A stretch of DNA of 64,000 bases, from NCBI RefSeq assembly GCF_020386615.1, contig NZ_CP077769.1, forward strand, positions 186,001 through 250,000. The letters are read 5' to 3'. The notes beneath the pieces were generated by a model that was not told where the DNA came from, did no database searches, and worked only from the letters and a program-made list of their open reading frames with translations. Position 1 is the first letter of the stretch. Each line of letters opens with the position of its first letter. Positions 19,301 through 28,023 of this stretch are shown piece by piece. The translations under genes and the position numbers were made by a program. Source of the DNA: Chitinophaga pendula. Its GTDB lineage: Bacteria; Bacteroidota; Bacteroidia; Chitinophagales; Chitinophagaceae.

Positions 19301-20785
19301 ATGCGTTTTCTCTTCCTGGCCCTCCTGCTGAGTGTAGCAACCATCGCCAACGGTCAACAAAAAGTTTATGACTTCAACCCCAGGTGTAAACAAGCCTTCG
19401 ACGCCATCATGGCCCTGCGAATAGAAGATGGAAAAGCACTCCTCCAAACCGAAAAACAAGAACATCCCGATAACCTCATCCCTTACTTCCTCGACAACTA
19501 CGCCGACTTCTTCCCCCTCTTCTTTAACGAAGACCCACAAGAATACGCTAACCGCAAAAAATCCCGCAACGAACGCCTGAACAAAATGGCCGAAGGCCCC
19601 GACAACTCACCATACTTCCTCTACACACAGGCCGCCATCAAATTCCAATGGGCCATGATCAAAGTGAAATATGGCGAAAAATGGGACGCCGTATGGGAAA
19701 TACGCAAAGCTTATATCACCCTCAAAGACAACCAACGCCGGTTCCCCCAGTTCCAACCCAACAACATGCTGCTCGGTACCATGCAAACCGTCTTCGGTAC
19801 CATACCCGAAGGATATAAATGGATCACCAACATACTGGGCCTCAAAGGAAGCCTCCGCCAGGGAATGACCACCCTCCAGTCTTTCATCGATAGCAGCGCT
19901 CCCACCGCCATGCTCTTCAAAGACGAATCCTATTACTACTACTGCTACCTCAAACTATTCATAGAAAATAAACCCGAAGACGTATGGCAGTTCATCCAAC
20001 GCAAACAACTGGATACAAAAAATAATTACCTCTTCGCCCTAATGGTCGGTAACCTCGCCCTCAACAACCAAAAAGCATCCATGGGCATCAAAGTACTGAC
20101 CGAAAGAAACGATAGCGCCGAATACGCCGATATCGAATACCATAACTACCTCTTCGGCCTGCTCAAACTCACCCGCCTCGATAAAGATGCCAACATATAC
20201 CTCGAAAAGTTCATCCGCAACTTTAAAGGCAAATTCTACGTCAAAGAAGCCCTCCAAAGACTCAGCTGGTACTACTACCTCCAGGGCAATATGGAAGCCG
20301 CCAATAAATACCGCGAACAAATACTCTCCAGGGGTAACACCGAAACCGATGCCGATAAACAAGCCCTCAAAGAGGCCAAAAGCGGCAAATGGCCAGACCC
20401 CCTGCTCCTCAAAACAAGATTACTCAGCGATGGCGGCTTTTTCAACGATGCCCTCAAACTCCTCCAATCCAAAAAAGCCGCCGACTTCCCCCAAATGGAA
20501 GGCAAACTCGAATACGCCTACCGCCTCGGCCGCATCTACGACGAACTGGGAATGGACGATAAAGCCATCAACATGTACGAAGCCACCATCAAAGTAGGCA
20601 CCAACCGCCCCGAATACTTTGCGGCCAGAGCATCCCTCCAAATGGCTTATATCTACGAAAAACGACACGATAAAGCCAAAGCCCTCCAGTACTTCCAGAC
20701 CTGCCTCGACATGAAAGGCCACGACTACAAAAACTCCCTCGATCAACGCTCTAAAGCCGGCATCCAACGCGTCAACGGCAATTAG
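19301..20785 (+). CDS. Secreted tetratricopeptide repeat protein
   Basis: The ATG at 19301 gives a 494-residue protein with a clear signal peptide (MRFLFLALLLSVATIANGQQ). An in-frame upstream extension from 19241 would hide this signal and is rejected. The body is all helical, with TPR-like pairs, most clearly in the last third (EYAYRLGRIYDELGMDDKAI and the YIYEKRHDKAKALQYF segment). It is probably a periplasmic scaffold. No enzymatic motif is seen. Neighbours give no functional link. Confidence 0.85.
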   Translation: MRFLFLALLLSVATIANGQQKVYDFNPRCKQAFDAIMALRIEDGKALLQTEKQEHPDNLIPYFLDNYADFFPLFFNEDPQEYANRKKSRNERLNKMAEGPDNSPYFLYTQAAIKFQWAMIKVKYGEKWDAVWEIRKAYITLKDNQRRFPQFQPNNMLLGTMQTVFGTIPEGYKWITNILGLKGSLRQGMTTLQSFIDSSAPTAMLFKDESYYYYCYLKLFIENKPEDVWQFIQRKQLDTKNNYLFALMVGNLALNNQKASMGIKVLTERNDSAEYADIEYHNYLFGLLKLTRLDKDANIYLEKFIRNFKGKFYVKEALQRLSWYYYLQGNMEAANKYREQILSRGNTETDADKQALKEAKSGKWPDPLLLKTRLLSDGGFFNDALKLLQSKKAADFPQMEGKLEYAYRLGRIYDELGMDDKAINMYEATIKVGTNRPEYFAARASLQMAYIYEKRHDKAKALQYFQTCLDMKGHDYKNSLDQRSKAGIQRVNGN

Positions 20786-20803
20786 GCATTATCATACCTT
20801 ATA

Positions 20804-20837
20804 GGTACCGATTTAAGTACTTATTTACGTACTTTAG
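20804..20837 (+). promoter_or_regulatory. GTAC-core palindromes and -7-like element upstream of the yefM remnant
   Basis: Three GTAC-centred sites, GGTACC (20804-20809), AAGTACTT (20815-20822) and ACGTACTT, overlap a near-consensus -7 element TACTTTAG (20830-20837). YefM of E. coli binds TGTACA palindromes to repress its own promoter, so these look like leftover autoregulatory operators. That link is an inference. Confidence 0.45.
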
Positions 20838-20845
20838 ATTATAAT

Positions 20846-21071
20846 ATGGAAGTTGTTAACTTACACGCAGTTTAGACAATCACTGAAAATGTATCTGGAT
20901 AATGTTTCCAAAAACCAGGATACTTTGATAGTGCCTCGAAGCGATGGAGAAAGCGTAGTAATAATCTCCCTGGAGGAGTATAATTCTTATCAGGAGACAT
21001 TACACCTCATGAAAACAGAAAAGAACAGAACTCATTTAACAGAACCGCCTGGGAAGATTATATCATTATGA
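20846..21071 (+). pseudogene. YefM/Phd-type antitoxin, apparently frameshifted and shortened
   Basis: The frame from 20853 encodes TYTQFRQSLKMYLDNV and then LIVPRSDGESVVIISLEEYN, a clear YefM antitoxin N-terminal domain. Its only full-length start is a TTG. An ATG at 20846 encodes MEVVN, then falls out of frame because of one extra T at 20861-20862. Removing one T gives MEVVNYTQFRQSLK, the normal YefM beginning. The C-terminal toxin-binding region is also short, ending at residue 72. Either the antitoxin starts at TTG or the gene carries a 1-base insertion; the decayed toxin next to it favours decay. Confidence 0.7.
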
Positions 21072-21097
21072 TTAACATTCGACTGAAAAAATATTAA
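21029..21097 (+). pseudogene. YoeB toxin remnant
   Basis: In the frame different from yefM, the bases 21047-21061 encode AWEDY, the hallmark N-terminal sequence of YoeB toxins (AWEDYLYW in intact proteins). The following residues are IIMINIRLKKY, and a stop comes at 21095-21097, so about 60 residues of toxin, including the catalytic end, are missing. The piece overlaps the yefM end, as expected if a deletion fused the antitoxin tail to the start of the toxin. The match is short, so chance cannot be fully excluded. Confidence 0.5.
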
Positions 21098-21110
21098 ATA
21101 TATGAATGAA

Positions 21111-21137
21111 GGCAGTCTCTTTAAAGGCTGCTTTTTT
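21111..21137 (+). terminator. Weak terminator after the yefM-yoeB remnant
   Basis: A short GCAGTC/GGCTGC stem with one G-T pair is followed by six T. It may be the original terminator of the toxin-antitoxin operon. Confidence 0.5.
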
Positions 21138-21278
21138 GTTGCTGCTCTTCTGAAAAAATGAACTCACCCTCCCCACAATTACAAGAGAACGAAAACATAA
21201 AATTGTCACCTCAAAATTGTAGCTTAATTTTAGCTACGCATTTACATAACGCAGTGAAGCGCTTATTTTGGTTTCCCT

Positions 21279-22928
21279 ATGTTACAAAGACTAACTGTTA
21301 AGAACTACGCTATTATCGATCATCTGGAGATAGATTTCTCCGGCAACTTCAATGTGATCACCGGTGAAACAGGAGCTGGCAAATCCATCCTCCTCGGCGC
21401 ATTATCCCTCATCCTCGGCGAAAGAGCCGATCCCGGTGTACTGTTTGATAAAAACGGTAAATGCGTCATAGAAGGACTTTTCAAAGTAAAACAAACACGC
21501 ATCGCCGATTTCTTCCACCGCCATGAACTCGACCTCGAAGACGCCCTCATCATCCGCCGCGAAATCAGCGCCGCCGGCAAATCCCGCGCCTTCGTCAACG
21601 ATACACCCGTCAACCTGTCCCAGCTCTCCGAACTGAGCCAGCACCTCGTCGACCTCCACCAACAGTTCGATACCCTCGAACTCGAAAAATCCGACTTCCA
21701 GCGCGAAGTAGTAGATGCCCTCGTCAACAAACCCGAACAACTACTACAATACCAGCAAACCTATCAACGATACCTGCTGGTATTAAAACAGCTGAAACAA
21801 CTACAGGACCAAAGAGACAACGCCAACAAAGAACTCGATTATAACAAATTCCTGCTCGACGAACTCGATGAAGCCGCCTTCACCGAAAATGAGATCGAAC
21901 AACTCGATGAAGAACTCAAAGTACTCAGCCACGCCGAAGAGATCAAAAACATCCTGACTAAAGTATACTACCAGCTGGAAGAAGAGGAACAACCCATCGT
22001 ACAACAGCTCAAACAAATACAATCCTCCCTGCAGGCACTCTCCGAATACCATAAGGACGTGCCCACCATCGCAGACAGACTCCTGTCCGCATACGTCGAA
22101 CTGCAGGACATCGCCTCCGATGTAGAACGTATTAACCACCAGATACACTACGATGGCGCCCGCATAGAACAAGTCAACGAACGGCTCGCACTCGGCTACC
22201 GCCTCCTCAAAAAACATAGCCTCTCCGATACCGCCAGCCTCATCACCCTCCGAGATCAACTCACCCAACGAGTAGATAGCGTACTCAATCTCGACGAACA
22301 ACTCGCGCAACTCGAAAAAGACCAGGCCGCCCTCGAACAGTCCCTCCGGCAAATGGCCACCACCATCACCACCAACCGCCAGAAACAGGTCGCACCGTTC
22401 GAAAAACAAGTCAACGCCCTCCTGGCACAGGTAGGCATGCCCAACGCCCGCCTCCGCGCAGATATCACCCCCGGCCCCCTCAACCCATACGGCCAGGATC
22501 GCATCGAATTCCTCTTCGATGCCAATAAAAGCAACCAGTTCGCCCCCATACGCAAAGTAGCCTCCGGTGGAGAACTTAGCCGCCTCATGCTCTGCATCAA
22601 ATCACTGGTCGCACAGTCCGTCGCACTACCCACCCTCATATTCGACGAAATAGATACCGGCATCTCCGGCGAAGCAGCCCGGCAGGTAGGTATCATCCTG
22701 AAAGACCTCGCCAAAGGCCACCAGATCATCTGTATCACCCACCAACCACAGATCGCCGGCCGCGCCGATGCACACTACTTCGTCTACAAAGACGCCAAAG
22801 CCGATAAGGTCCACACACGGGTACGACTGCTCGAACAGGAAGAACGCATCAATAAGATCGCTCAAATGCTCAGCGGCGAAAAACCCACCGCCGCCGCCCT
22901 CGAGAATGCCCGCGAAATGGTCAGATAA
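21279..22928 (+). CDS. recN: DNA repair protein RecN
   Basis: The 549-residue length and layout are those of RecN, an SMC-like ATPase of recombinational double-strand break repair. The Walker A motif GETGAGKS is at residues 29-36, coiled-coil arms span about 150-370, and the ABC signature VASGGELSRLMLCIK and Walker B LIFDEIDTGISGEAA lie in the C-terminal third. It is a stand-alone gene. A perfect inverted repeat (GTAGCT, 7-base spacer, AGCTAC) at 21219-21237 lies in its upstream region and might be a control site. It does not match the TTAGT half-sites seen near the LexA-like gene. Confidence 0.97.
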   Translation: MLQRLTVKNYAIIDHLEIDFSGNFNVITGETGAGKSILLGALSLILGERADPGVLFDKNGKCVIEGLFKVKQTRIADFFHRHELDLEDALIIRREISAAGKSRAFVNDTPVNLSQLSELSQHLVDLHQQFDTLELEKSDFQREVVDALVNKPEQLLQYQQTYQRYLLVLKQLKQLQDQRDNANKELDYNKFLLDELDEAAFTENEIEQLDEELKVLSHAEEIKNILTKVYYQLEEEEQPIVQQLKQIQSSLQALSEYHKDVPTIADRLLSAYVELQDIASDVERINHQIHYDGARIEQVNERLALGYRLLKKHSLSDTASLITLRDQLTQRVDSVLNLDEQLAQLEKDQAALEQSLRQMATTITTNRQKQVAPFEKQVNALLAQVGMPNARLRADITPGPLNPYGQDRIEFLFDANKSNQFAPIRKVASGGELSRLMLCIKSLVAQSVALPTLIFDEIDTGISGEAARQVGIILKDLAKGHQIICITHQPQIAGRADAHYFVYKDAKADKVHTRVRLLEQEERINKIAQMLSGEKPTAAALENAREMVR

Positions 22929-23001
22929 TCCCCCCTATATCCACCTGTATGTCCTGAAAGCCCCTGTAGTGGCTTAAAAGGCATATTCTTGTTTTTATAT
23001 G

Positions 23002-23030
23002 TTGGAATTTAATTATAACGACTATTTTTG
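23002..23030 (+). promoter_or_regulatory. fabI promoter (TTG, 18 bp, TATTTTTG)
   Basis: A TTG at 23002-23004 and an exact -7 element TATTTTTG at 23023-23030, separated by 18 bases, match the Bacteroidota -33/-7 promoter pattern. The fabI start codon follows 21 bases later. Confidence 0.7.
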
Positions 23031-23051
23031 CCGAAATTAATTTAAGACCAC

Positions 23052-23879
23052 ATGGCTCATAATTTATTACAAGGAAAGAAGGGTATCATATTTGGCGCAC
23101 TGGACGAAAAATCCATCGCTTGGAAAACGGCCCTGCGTTGTGTAGAGCAAGGTGCGGAGATCGTACTCACCAACGCACCGATCGCGCTGCGCATGGGAGA
23201 GATCAACAAACTGGCAGAGATCTGTAAAGCGCCTGTAATCCCGGCAGATGTGACCAATATGGACGACATAAAGAACCTGTTCACCAAAACAATGGAACAC
23301 TTCGGCGGCGGCGTAGACTTTATACTCCACTCCATCGGAATGAGCATGAACATGCGCAAAGGAAAGTCCTATACAGAACTGGACTACGACTTCAATCATA
23401 AAACGATGGATATATCCGCCATCTCCCTCCACCGCGTACTGCAAACCGCCTACCAAATGGATGCCATCAACGAATGGGGCTCCGTTGTCGCACTCACCTA
23501 CATCGCCGCTCAACGAGTATTCCCACACTACAGCGAAATGGCCGATGCCAAATCCCTCCTCGAATCCATCTCCCGTAGCTTCGGATTCCACTATGGCGTT
23601 AAAAAACATGTACGTATCAATACCATCTCTCAGTCACCTACAAAAACAACCGCCGGTAGCGGCGTAAAAGGTTTCGACGTATTCGTTGACTACGCCGAAA
23701 AAATGAGCCCCCTAGGCAACGCTACCGCCGAACAATGCGCTGATTACACCGTAACATTATTCTCCGATCTCACCCGCATGGTCACTATGCAGAACCTGTT
23801 CCACGATGGTGGATTCTCCTTCACAGGTATCTCCCAGATCATCGCTAACGATATGGAAAAACTCCAGGAGAACCAATAA
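23052..23879 (+). CDS. fabI: Enoyl-ACP reductase FabI (NADH-dependent)
   Basis: The 275-residue protein is a short-chain dehydrogenase of the FabI type. It has the unusual glycine-poor FabI nucleotide loop (GIIFGALDEKSIAW, residues about 11-24), HSIGMS near residue 96 and the SEMADAKSLLES active-site helix carrying the catalytic Lys. It catalyses the last reduction of each fatty acid elongation cycle in the cytosol. The extended loop and C-terminal sequence resemble Bacteroidota FabI. It is monocistronic, with its own promoter and a strong terminator. Confidence 0.95.
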   Translation: MAHNLLQGKKGIIFGALDEKSIAWKTALRCVEQGAEIVLTNAPIALRMGEINKLAEICKAPVIPADVTNMDDIKNLFTKTMEHFGGGVDFILHSIGMSMNMRKGKSYTELDYDFNHKTMDISAISLHRVLQTAYQMDAINEWGSVVALTYIAAQRVFPHYSEMADAKSLLESISRSFGFHYGVKKHVRINTISQSPTKTTAGSGVKGFDVFVDYAEKMSPLGNATAEQCADYTVTLFSDLTRMVTMQNLFHDGGFSFTGISQIIANDMEKLQENQ

Positions 23880-23903
23880 TAACCACTCCTGTATAAAATA
23901 TTC

Positions 23904-23946
23904 AAAGCCTCTTAGCTGTTACCACAATACACAGCTAAGAGGCTTT
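23904..23946 (+). terminator. fabI terminator
   Basis: A perfect 16-bp stem (AAAGCCTCTTAGCTGT) with an 11-base loop follows the fabI stop by 25 bases. The T-run is short (TTT), but the stem is strong and works in either direction. Confidence 0.8.
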
Positions 23947-23990
23947 ATCCATTAAATACATCCCAATATACCCCCCCTCCCCAACCCTCA

Positions 23991-24028
23991 CAGATCAGTT
24001 GACACAAATCAGATCACTTGACACAAAA
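23991..24028. repeat. Two tandem 19-bp units ending in TTGACACAAA
   Basis: CAGATCAGTTGACACAAAT is followed directly by a second 19-bp unit with one internal change (CAGATCACTTGACACAAAA). The second unit runs into the A-tract of the adjacent terminator. The same TTGACACAAAAAAAG string appears next to another terminator at 45852-45866. Confidence 0.7.
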
Positions 24029-24030
24029 AA

Positions 24031-24054
24031 AGCCGTCCCCGGCAGGGAGCGGCT
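24031..24054 (-). terminator. Terminator of the DUF2795 gene
   Basis: A hairpin with arms AGCCGtCCC and GGGagCGGCT has seven A on its left side, a U-tract for the - strand. It lies about 50 bases after the DUF2795 stop codon. Confidence 0.75.
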
Positions 24055-24103
24055 CAGTTCTTTTAGCATAGGCTGTTGAGGAAATTACAACAGGGAGAAA
24101 TGC

Positions 24104-24325
24104 CTAATATTCGTCCTCATTAAAAAAGAAGTCATCTTGCGACGGATAATCAGACCAGATATCTTCTATTCCCTCGTAAATTTCACCCTCATCCTCCAGT
24201 TCCTGCAAATTTTCAATCACTTCAATCGGTGCACCGGAACGGATGGCGTAGTCGATGAGTTCGTCTTTTGTAGCTGGCCATGGAGCATCCTCCAGGTACG
24301 AAGCTAATTCTAATGTCCAGTACAT
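24104..24325 (-). CDS. DUF2795 domain small acidic protein
   Basis: The 73-residue protein opens MYWTLELASYLEDAPWPATK and continues through ELIDYAIRSGAP, which matches the DUF2795 family of Bacteroidota. It is strongly acidic at the end (DDFFFNEDEY). There is no signal peptide or membrane segment. The family has no known function; the helical core may be a small protein-protein interaction module. It is monocistronic, divergent from lolD. Confidence 0.85.
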   Translation of the reverse strand: MYWTLELASYLEDAPWPATKDELIDYAIRSGAPIEVIENLQELEDEGEIYEGIEDIWSDYPSQDDFFFNEDEY

Positions 24326-24424
24326 GTTATTAAAAGTTTTACTTTCTGAATTTTCGCAAAAGTATTATTTAATTTGAAATAAACAACTATTACTATTTTA
24401 ACGGTTAATTACTTTTCTTTGAGT

Positions 24425-25078
24425 ATGCTTACCGCTCGCAACATTACCAAAAATTATTCCAACTTACACGTTCTGAAGGGAGTAGACGTGACAGTACAAC
24501 AGGGAGAGATCGTAACCATCGTCGGTTCATCCGGCGCCGGCAAAAGTACTTTACTGCATATACTAGGTACCCTCGATACCCCCTCCACAGGAGAGGTATG
24601 GCTACACAATACCAACATCACCGCCCTCAAAGGAAACGCCCTCGCCGACTTCAGAAATCAACATATCGGCTTCATCTTCCAGTTCCATCACCTCCTCCCC
24701 GAATTCACCGCCCTGGAAAATGTCTCCATACCCGGATATATCGCCGGCAAAAAAAACCACCAAATAAAAGAAAAAGCCAAATTCCTGCTCGAAACACTAG
24801 GCCTCAAAGACCGGATGGACCATAAACCCACCCAACTCTCCGGTGGCGAACAACAACGCGTAGCCGTAGCCAGAGCCCTTATCAACGATCCCGCCATCAT
24901 CATGGCCGACGAACCAACCGGTAACCTCGACTCCAAAAACGCCCGCGAACTACACAACCTCTTCTTCGACCTCAGGGACCAATTCAAACAAACATTCATC
25001 ATCGTTACACACAATGAAGAATTAGCCCCCCTCAGCGACAGGCAACTCGTAATGAAAGATGGGAAAATAATCAACTAA
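24425..25078 (+). CDS. lolD: Lipoprotein-release ABC transporter ATPase LolD
   Basis: The ATG at 24425 gives 217 residues; an in-frame TTG at 24419 adds only two. The Walker [10 protein letters not shown], the LolD-like Q-loop region [10 protein letters not shown], the signature LSGGEQQR and the Walker [14 protein letters not shown] are all intact. LolD powers LolCE in extracting lipoproteins from the inner membrane, which matters in an organism with many surface lipoproteins. No LolCE permease lies beside it. Its last four bases overlap the convergent adenosyltransferase gene. Confidence 0.88.
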   Translation: MLTARNITKNYSNLHVLKGVDVTVQQGEIVTIVGSSGAGKSTLLHILGTLDTPSTGEVWLHNTNITALKGNALADFRNQHIGFIFQFHHLLPEFTALENVSIPGYIAGKKNHQIKEKAKFLLETLGLKDRMDHKPTQLSGGEQQRVAVARALINDPAIIMADEPTGNLDSKNARELHNLFFDLRDQFKQTFIIVTHNEELAPLSDRQLVMKDGKIIN

Positions 25079-25635
25079 ACCCGCGGCTTCCAGGGTATCT
25101 CCGCTACACCCAACCGGTGCGCCACCCAACGGGATAACATAAAAAGATAATCACTCAAACGGTTGATATACTTCAACACCAACGGCTCTATAAACATATC
25201 CGACTCCTGCATACCCACACATATCCGCTCCGCACGCCTGCACACACAACGCGCAATATGACAGGTAGACACCGCCACATGCCCGCCAGGCAATATGAAC
25301 GACTTCATCGGCGGTAACTCCGCATCCATCTGATCCATATTTGTCTCCAGCAACCGTATATCCGACTCATGCAGATCCGGTATCTTCATCTTCGTGTCCT
25401 TATCAGGATCACACGCCAGCGAAGAACCAATAGTGAACAAACGATCCTGTATCTCTTTCAGGAACAACTTGGTGGCCTCATCACTTAAATGATCACTGAC
25501 CAACCCTATATAGGAGTTTAACTCGTCTACAGTACCATAGGCATCAATACGGATATGGCTCTTGGATACCTTCGTGCCGCCTATCAGAGAGGTCTTTCCC
25601 TTATCTCCCGTCTTGGTGTATATCTTAAAAGACAT
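25075..25635 (-). CDS. PduO-type cob(I)alamin adenosyltransferase
   Basis: Starting at the ATG at 25635 gives 186 residues beginning MSFKIYTKTGDKGKTSLIGG, the N-terminal ATP-binding signature of PduO-type enzymes (TKTGDxG). Later conserved helices include DAYGTVDELNSYIGL and the Arg-rich ARCVCRRAER. The enzyme transfers the 5'-deoxyadenosyl group from ATP to cob(I)alamin, making coenzyme B12. No cobalamin pathway genes are nearby, so it probably serves salvage. The upstream in-frame extension to 25674 has no support. Confidence 0.93.
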   Translation of the reverse strand: MSFKIYTKTGDKGKTSLIGGTKVSKSHIRIDAYGTVDELNSYIGLVSDHLSDEATKLFLKEIQDRLFTIGSSLACDPDKDTKMKIPDLHESDIRLLETNMDQMDAELPPMKSFILPGGHVAVSTCHIARCVCRRAERICVGMQESDMFIEPLVLKYINRLSDYLFMLSRWVAHRLGVAEIPWKPRV

Positions 25636-25736
25636 GTTATATATACTTTCTGTGAATACTGACAGACAAATCAATGCCCGCTCTTATCATACCAAAGATA
25701 AGACGCAGCCACCACCTTTACTGTCCAATATCACGG

Positions 25737-26450
25737 CTAAGATTGCACCTCCAGGTACTTCGGATTCAGCTTGTCCGTCTCCACCACACCATCTCGCAAC
25801 CGCACTACCCGGCGCGCATGGTCCGCAATGTCCTCTTCGTGCGTCACCAACACCACCGTATTGCCCGAAGCATGGATCTTACCAAAGATCTCCATGATCT
25901 CAATAGAGGTCTTCGTATCCAGGTTACCAGTAGGCTCATCCGCAAGAATAAGGGAAGGATCATTCACCAGCGCTCGCGCAATCGCCACACGCTGGCACTG
26001 ACCACCGGAAAGCTCATTAGGTTTGTGCTTGTAACGCTCCCCTAATCCCACCTTCTCCAGCATAGCTCGGGCCTTATCCTCCCGCTCCTTTTTGCTGACA
26101 CCGGCATAGATCAAAGGCACCGCCACATTCTCCAGCGCTGTAAGACGGGGCATAAGGTTAAACTGCTGGAATACAAAACCAATCTCCTTATTACGGACAT
26201 GCGCAAGATCATTGTCCTCCATCTTGCTCACATCATGTCCACTCAATACATACCGGCCGTCTGTAGGGGTGTCCAGACATCCTAATATGTTCATCAGGGT
26301 CGATTTACCGGAGCCGGATGGCCCCATCAATGCTACATACTCATTTTTACGAATATCCAGATCAATACCTTTCAATACCGGCAACTCATTCTTGCCGATA
26401 TAATAACTTTTCCGGATACCTTCCAGGTGGATAACAGCCTGTGGATGCAT
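25737..26450 (-). CDS. MacB/LolD-type ABC transporter ATP-binding protein
   Basis: This 237-residue ATPase has Walker [10 protein letters not shown], the Q-loop [10 protein letters not shown], signature [15 protein letters not shown], Walker [14 protein letters not shown] and the H-loop VTHEEDIA. It belongs to the MacB/LolD group that works with FtsX-like permeases in export or envelope tasks. No permease gene adjoins it. It starts 2 bases after the gatC stop codon, so it is cotranscribed with gatC. The Cys in the signature position (GGQCQR rather than GGQQQR) is a minor change. Confidence 0.9.
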   Translation of the reverse strand: MHPQAVIHLEGIRKSYYIGKNELPVLKGIDLDIRKNEYVALMGPSGSGKSTLMNILGCLDTPTDGRYVLSGHDVSKMEDNDLAHVRNKEIGFVFQQFNLMPRLTALENVAVPLIYAGVSKKEREDKARAMLEKVGLGERYKHKPNELSGGQCQRVAIARALVNDPSLILADEPTGNLDTKTSIEIMEIFGKIHASGNTVVLVTHEEDIADHARRVVRLRDGVVETDKLNPKYLEVQS

Positions 26451-26452
26451 AT

Positions 26453-26743
26453 CTATTTTTTAATAACTTTTGGAACCTTGAAGTACTCTTCACTGGCCAG
26501 TGGGGCATTACTAAGCGCTTCCTCCCGCGTTACTGACGTAATCACACGGTCCTCACGAAGCACATTGTACTCCTCCGTGAGATGAAGCAGGGGCTTTACA
26601 TCTGCTGTATTCAACTCATTCAGCTTGTCCACAAACGTGATCATCTGCTGAAGATCATGCCGGATATCTTTCCGCTCCCGCTCACTGAACTCCAGCTTGG
26701 AAAGAGCTGCCAATTGTAACACCAATGCGTCATTTACTTCCAT
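26453..26743 (-). CDS. gatC: Asp/Glu-tRNA amidotransferase subunit GatC
   Basis: The 96-residue length is typical. The protein has the GatC pattern: an N-terminal helix ([13 protein letters not shown]), a central helix with [11 protein letters not shown] and the VKPLLHL loop, then LREDRV. GatC stabilises GatA and GatB, which convert Glu-tRNA(Gln) and Asp-tRNA(Asn) to the amides. GatA and GatB are not in this window. It heads a two-gene transcript with an ABC ATPase. Confidence 0.95.
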   Translation of the reverse strand: MEVNDALVLQLAALSKLEFSERERKDIRHDLQQMITFVDKLNELNTADVKPLLHLTEEYNVLREDRVITSVTREEALSNAPLASEEYFKVPKVIKK

Positions 26744-26961
26744 AGATCAAATTAAACGAAAAGGTAATGAATTATTATAGATAATTATAAGCGTTGCCAA
26801 AATTAAGGATAAATGGTGAGCCCAGCCAACCACTCCATGCCCAATACCCACATCCGCCAACAACACCACCATCCCGGTAATACATCCCCGCCGCTGCGAA
26901 ATTGTAACCGTTCCGTGGCAATTGCTCTGTCAGATTTCTTAACTTGCACCCCATTATGAGT

Positions 26962-27966
26962 ATGGCTAATGAAAAAGAAATAGTGGTAAGCGGCATCCGC
27001 TCCACCGGTTTTTTACACTTAGGAAATTATTTCGGCGCTATCCGCAACTATATCCGTATGCAGGAAGACTACAATTGCTATTTCTTTGTAGCCGACTGGC
27101 ATTCACTTACCACACACCCAGATCCTAAAGACCTGCGCGCCAGCGTATTCCGCGTACTGGCAGAAAATATCGCCTCCGGCCTCGATCCGGAAAAAGTAGC
27201 CCTCTACGCCCAAAGCGATATTCCTGAGATCGCAGAACTATATCTCCTCCTCAATATGATGGCCTACAAAGGAGAACTGGAAAAAGTACCGACTTTCAAA
27301 GACAAAGTACGCCTGCAACCACAAAACGTGAACGCCGGCCTCCTCACATACCCCGTACTCATGAGCGCAGATATCCTCATCCACCGCGCCGTAAAAGTAC
27401 CCGTAGGCAAAGACCAGGAACAACACCTGGAAATGGCCCGCAACTTCGCACAACGATTCAATAATCGCTATGGCGACGTATTCCCCGAACCAATAGCCTT
27501 CAATTTCGGCGATAACCTCATCCGCATCCCCAGCCTCGATGGCAACGGCAAAATGAGCAAAAGCGAAAACGAAATGGCCACCCTCTATCTCGCCGATGCC
27601 GACGACGCCATCCGCAAAAAAATCATGAAAGCAAAAACAGATAGCGGTCCCGTAGAACCAGGCGCACCACGCGCCGAATCAGTGGAAAACCTGTTCCAGC
27701 TCATGCAACTGGTCTCCACTCCCGATGTGCTCCAACACTTCGAAACCACCTATCAGGACCAAAGCATCCGTTACGGCGATATGAAAAAACAACTGGCAGA
27801 AGATATGGTCAGCTTTATCGCACCCATCCGCGAAAACGCAGCCGCACTCCAGCAAGACCAAACCTACCTGAACCGTATCATGAAATACGGCGCAGAAAAA
27901 GCCAGAGAAAGCGCCGCCGCTACCCTCAACAAAGCCAGAAAACATATCGGTATCAACTACTATTGA
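26962..27966 (+). CDS. trpS: Tryptophan--tRNA ligase
   Basis: The 334-residue protein from the ATG at 26962 (another ATG at 26956 adds two residues) is a class I synthetase. The HIGH-type motif appears as HLGN about 20 residues in, and KMSKS as GKMSKSEN about residue 195. The helical anticodon-binding part fills the C-terminus, including RKKIMKAKTD. It charges tRNA(Trp) in the cytosol. A TAACTTG sequence just upstream resembles a weak -7 element. It runs divergently from gatC. Confidence 0.96.
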   Translation: MANEKEIVVSGIRSTGFLHLGNYFGAIRNYIRMQEDYNCYFFVADWHSLTTHPDPKDLRASVFRVLAENIASGLDPEKVALYAQSDIPEIAELYLLLNMMAYKGELEKVPTFKDKVRLQPQNVNAGLLTYPVLMSADILIHRAVKVPVGKDQEQHLEMARNFAQRFNNRYGDVFPEPIAFNFGDNLIRIPSLDGNGKMSKSENEMATLYLADADDAIRKKIMKAKTDSGPVEPGAPRAESVENLFQLMQLVSTPDVLQHFETTYQDQSIRYGDMKKQLAEDMVSFIAPIRENAAALQQDQTYLNRIMKYGAEKARESAAATLNKARKHIGINYY

Positions 27967-28023
27967 TCACATATCTTTATCCATAGGGACAAAACAAAAA
28001 AGATTTACGACTTATCATTCAGC

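Noticed and set aside
24000..24005. TTGACA as a -35 promoter box
   Set aside because: This is the sigma-70 -35 form of other phyla. Bacteroidota promoters use TTTG and TAnnTTTG, and the string is tied to a terminator, not to a start.
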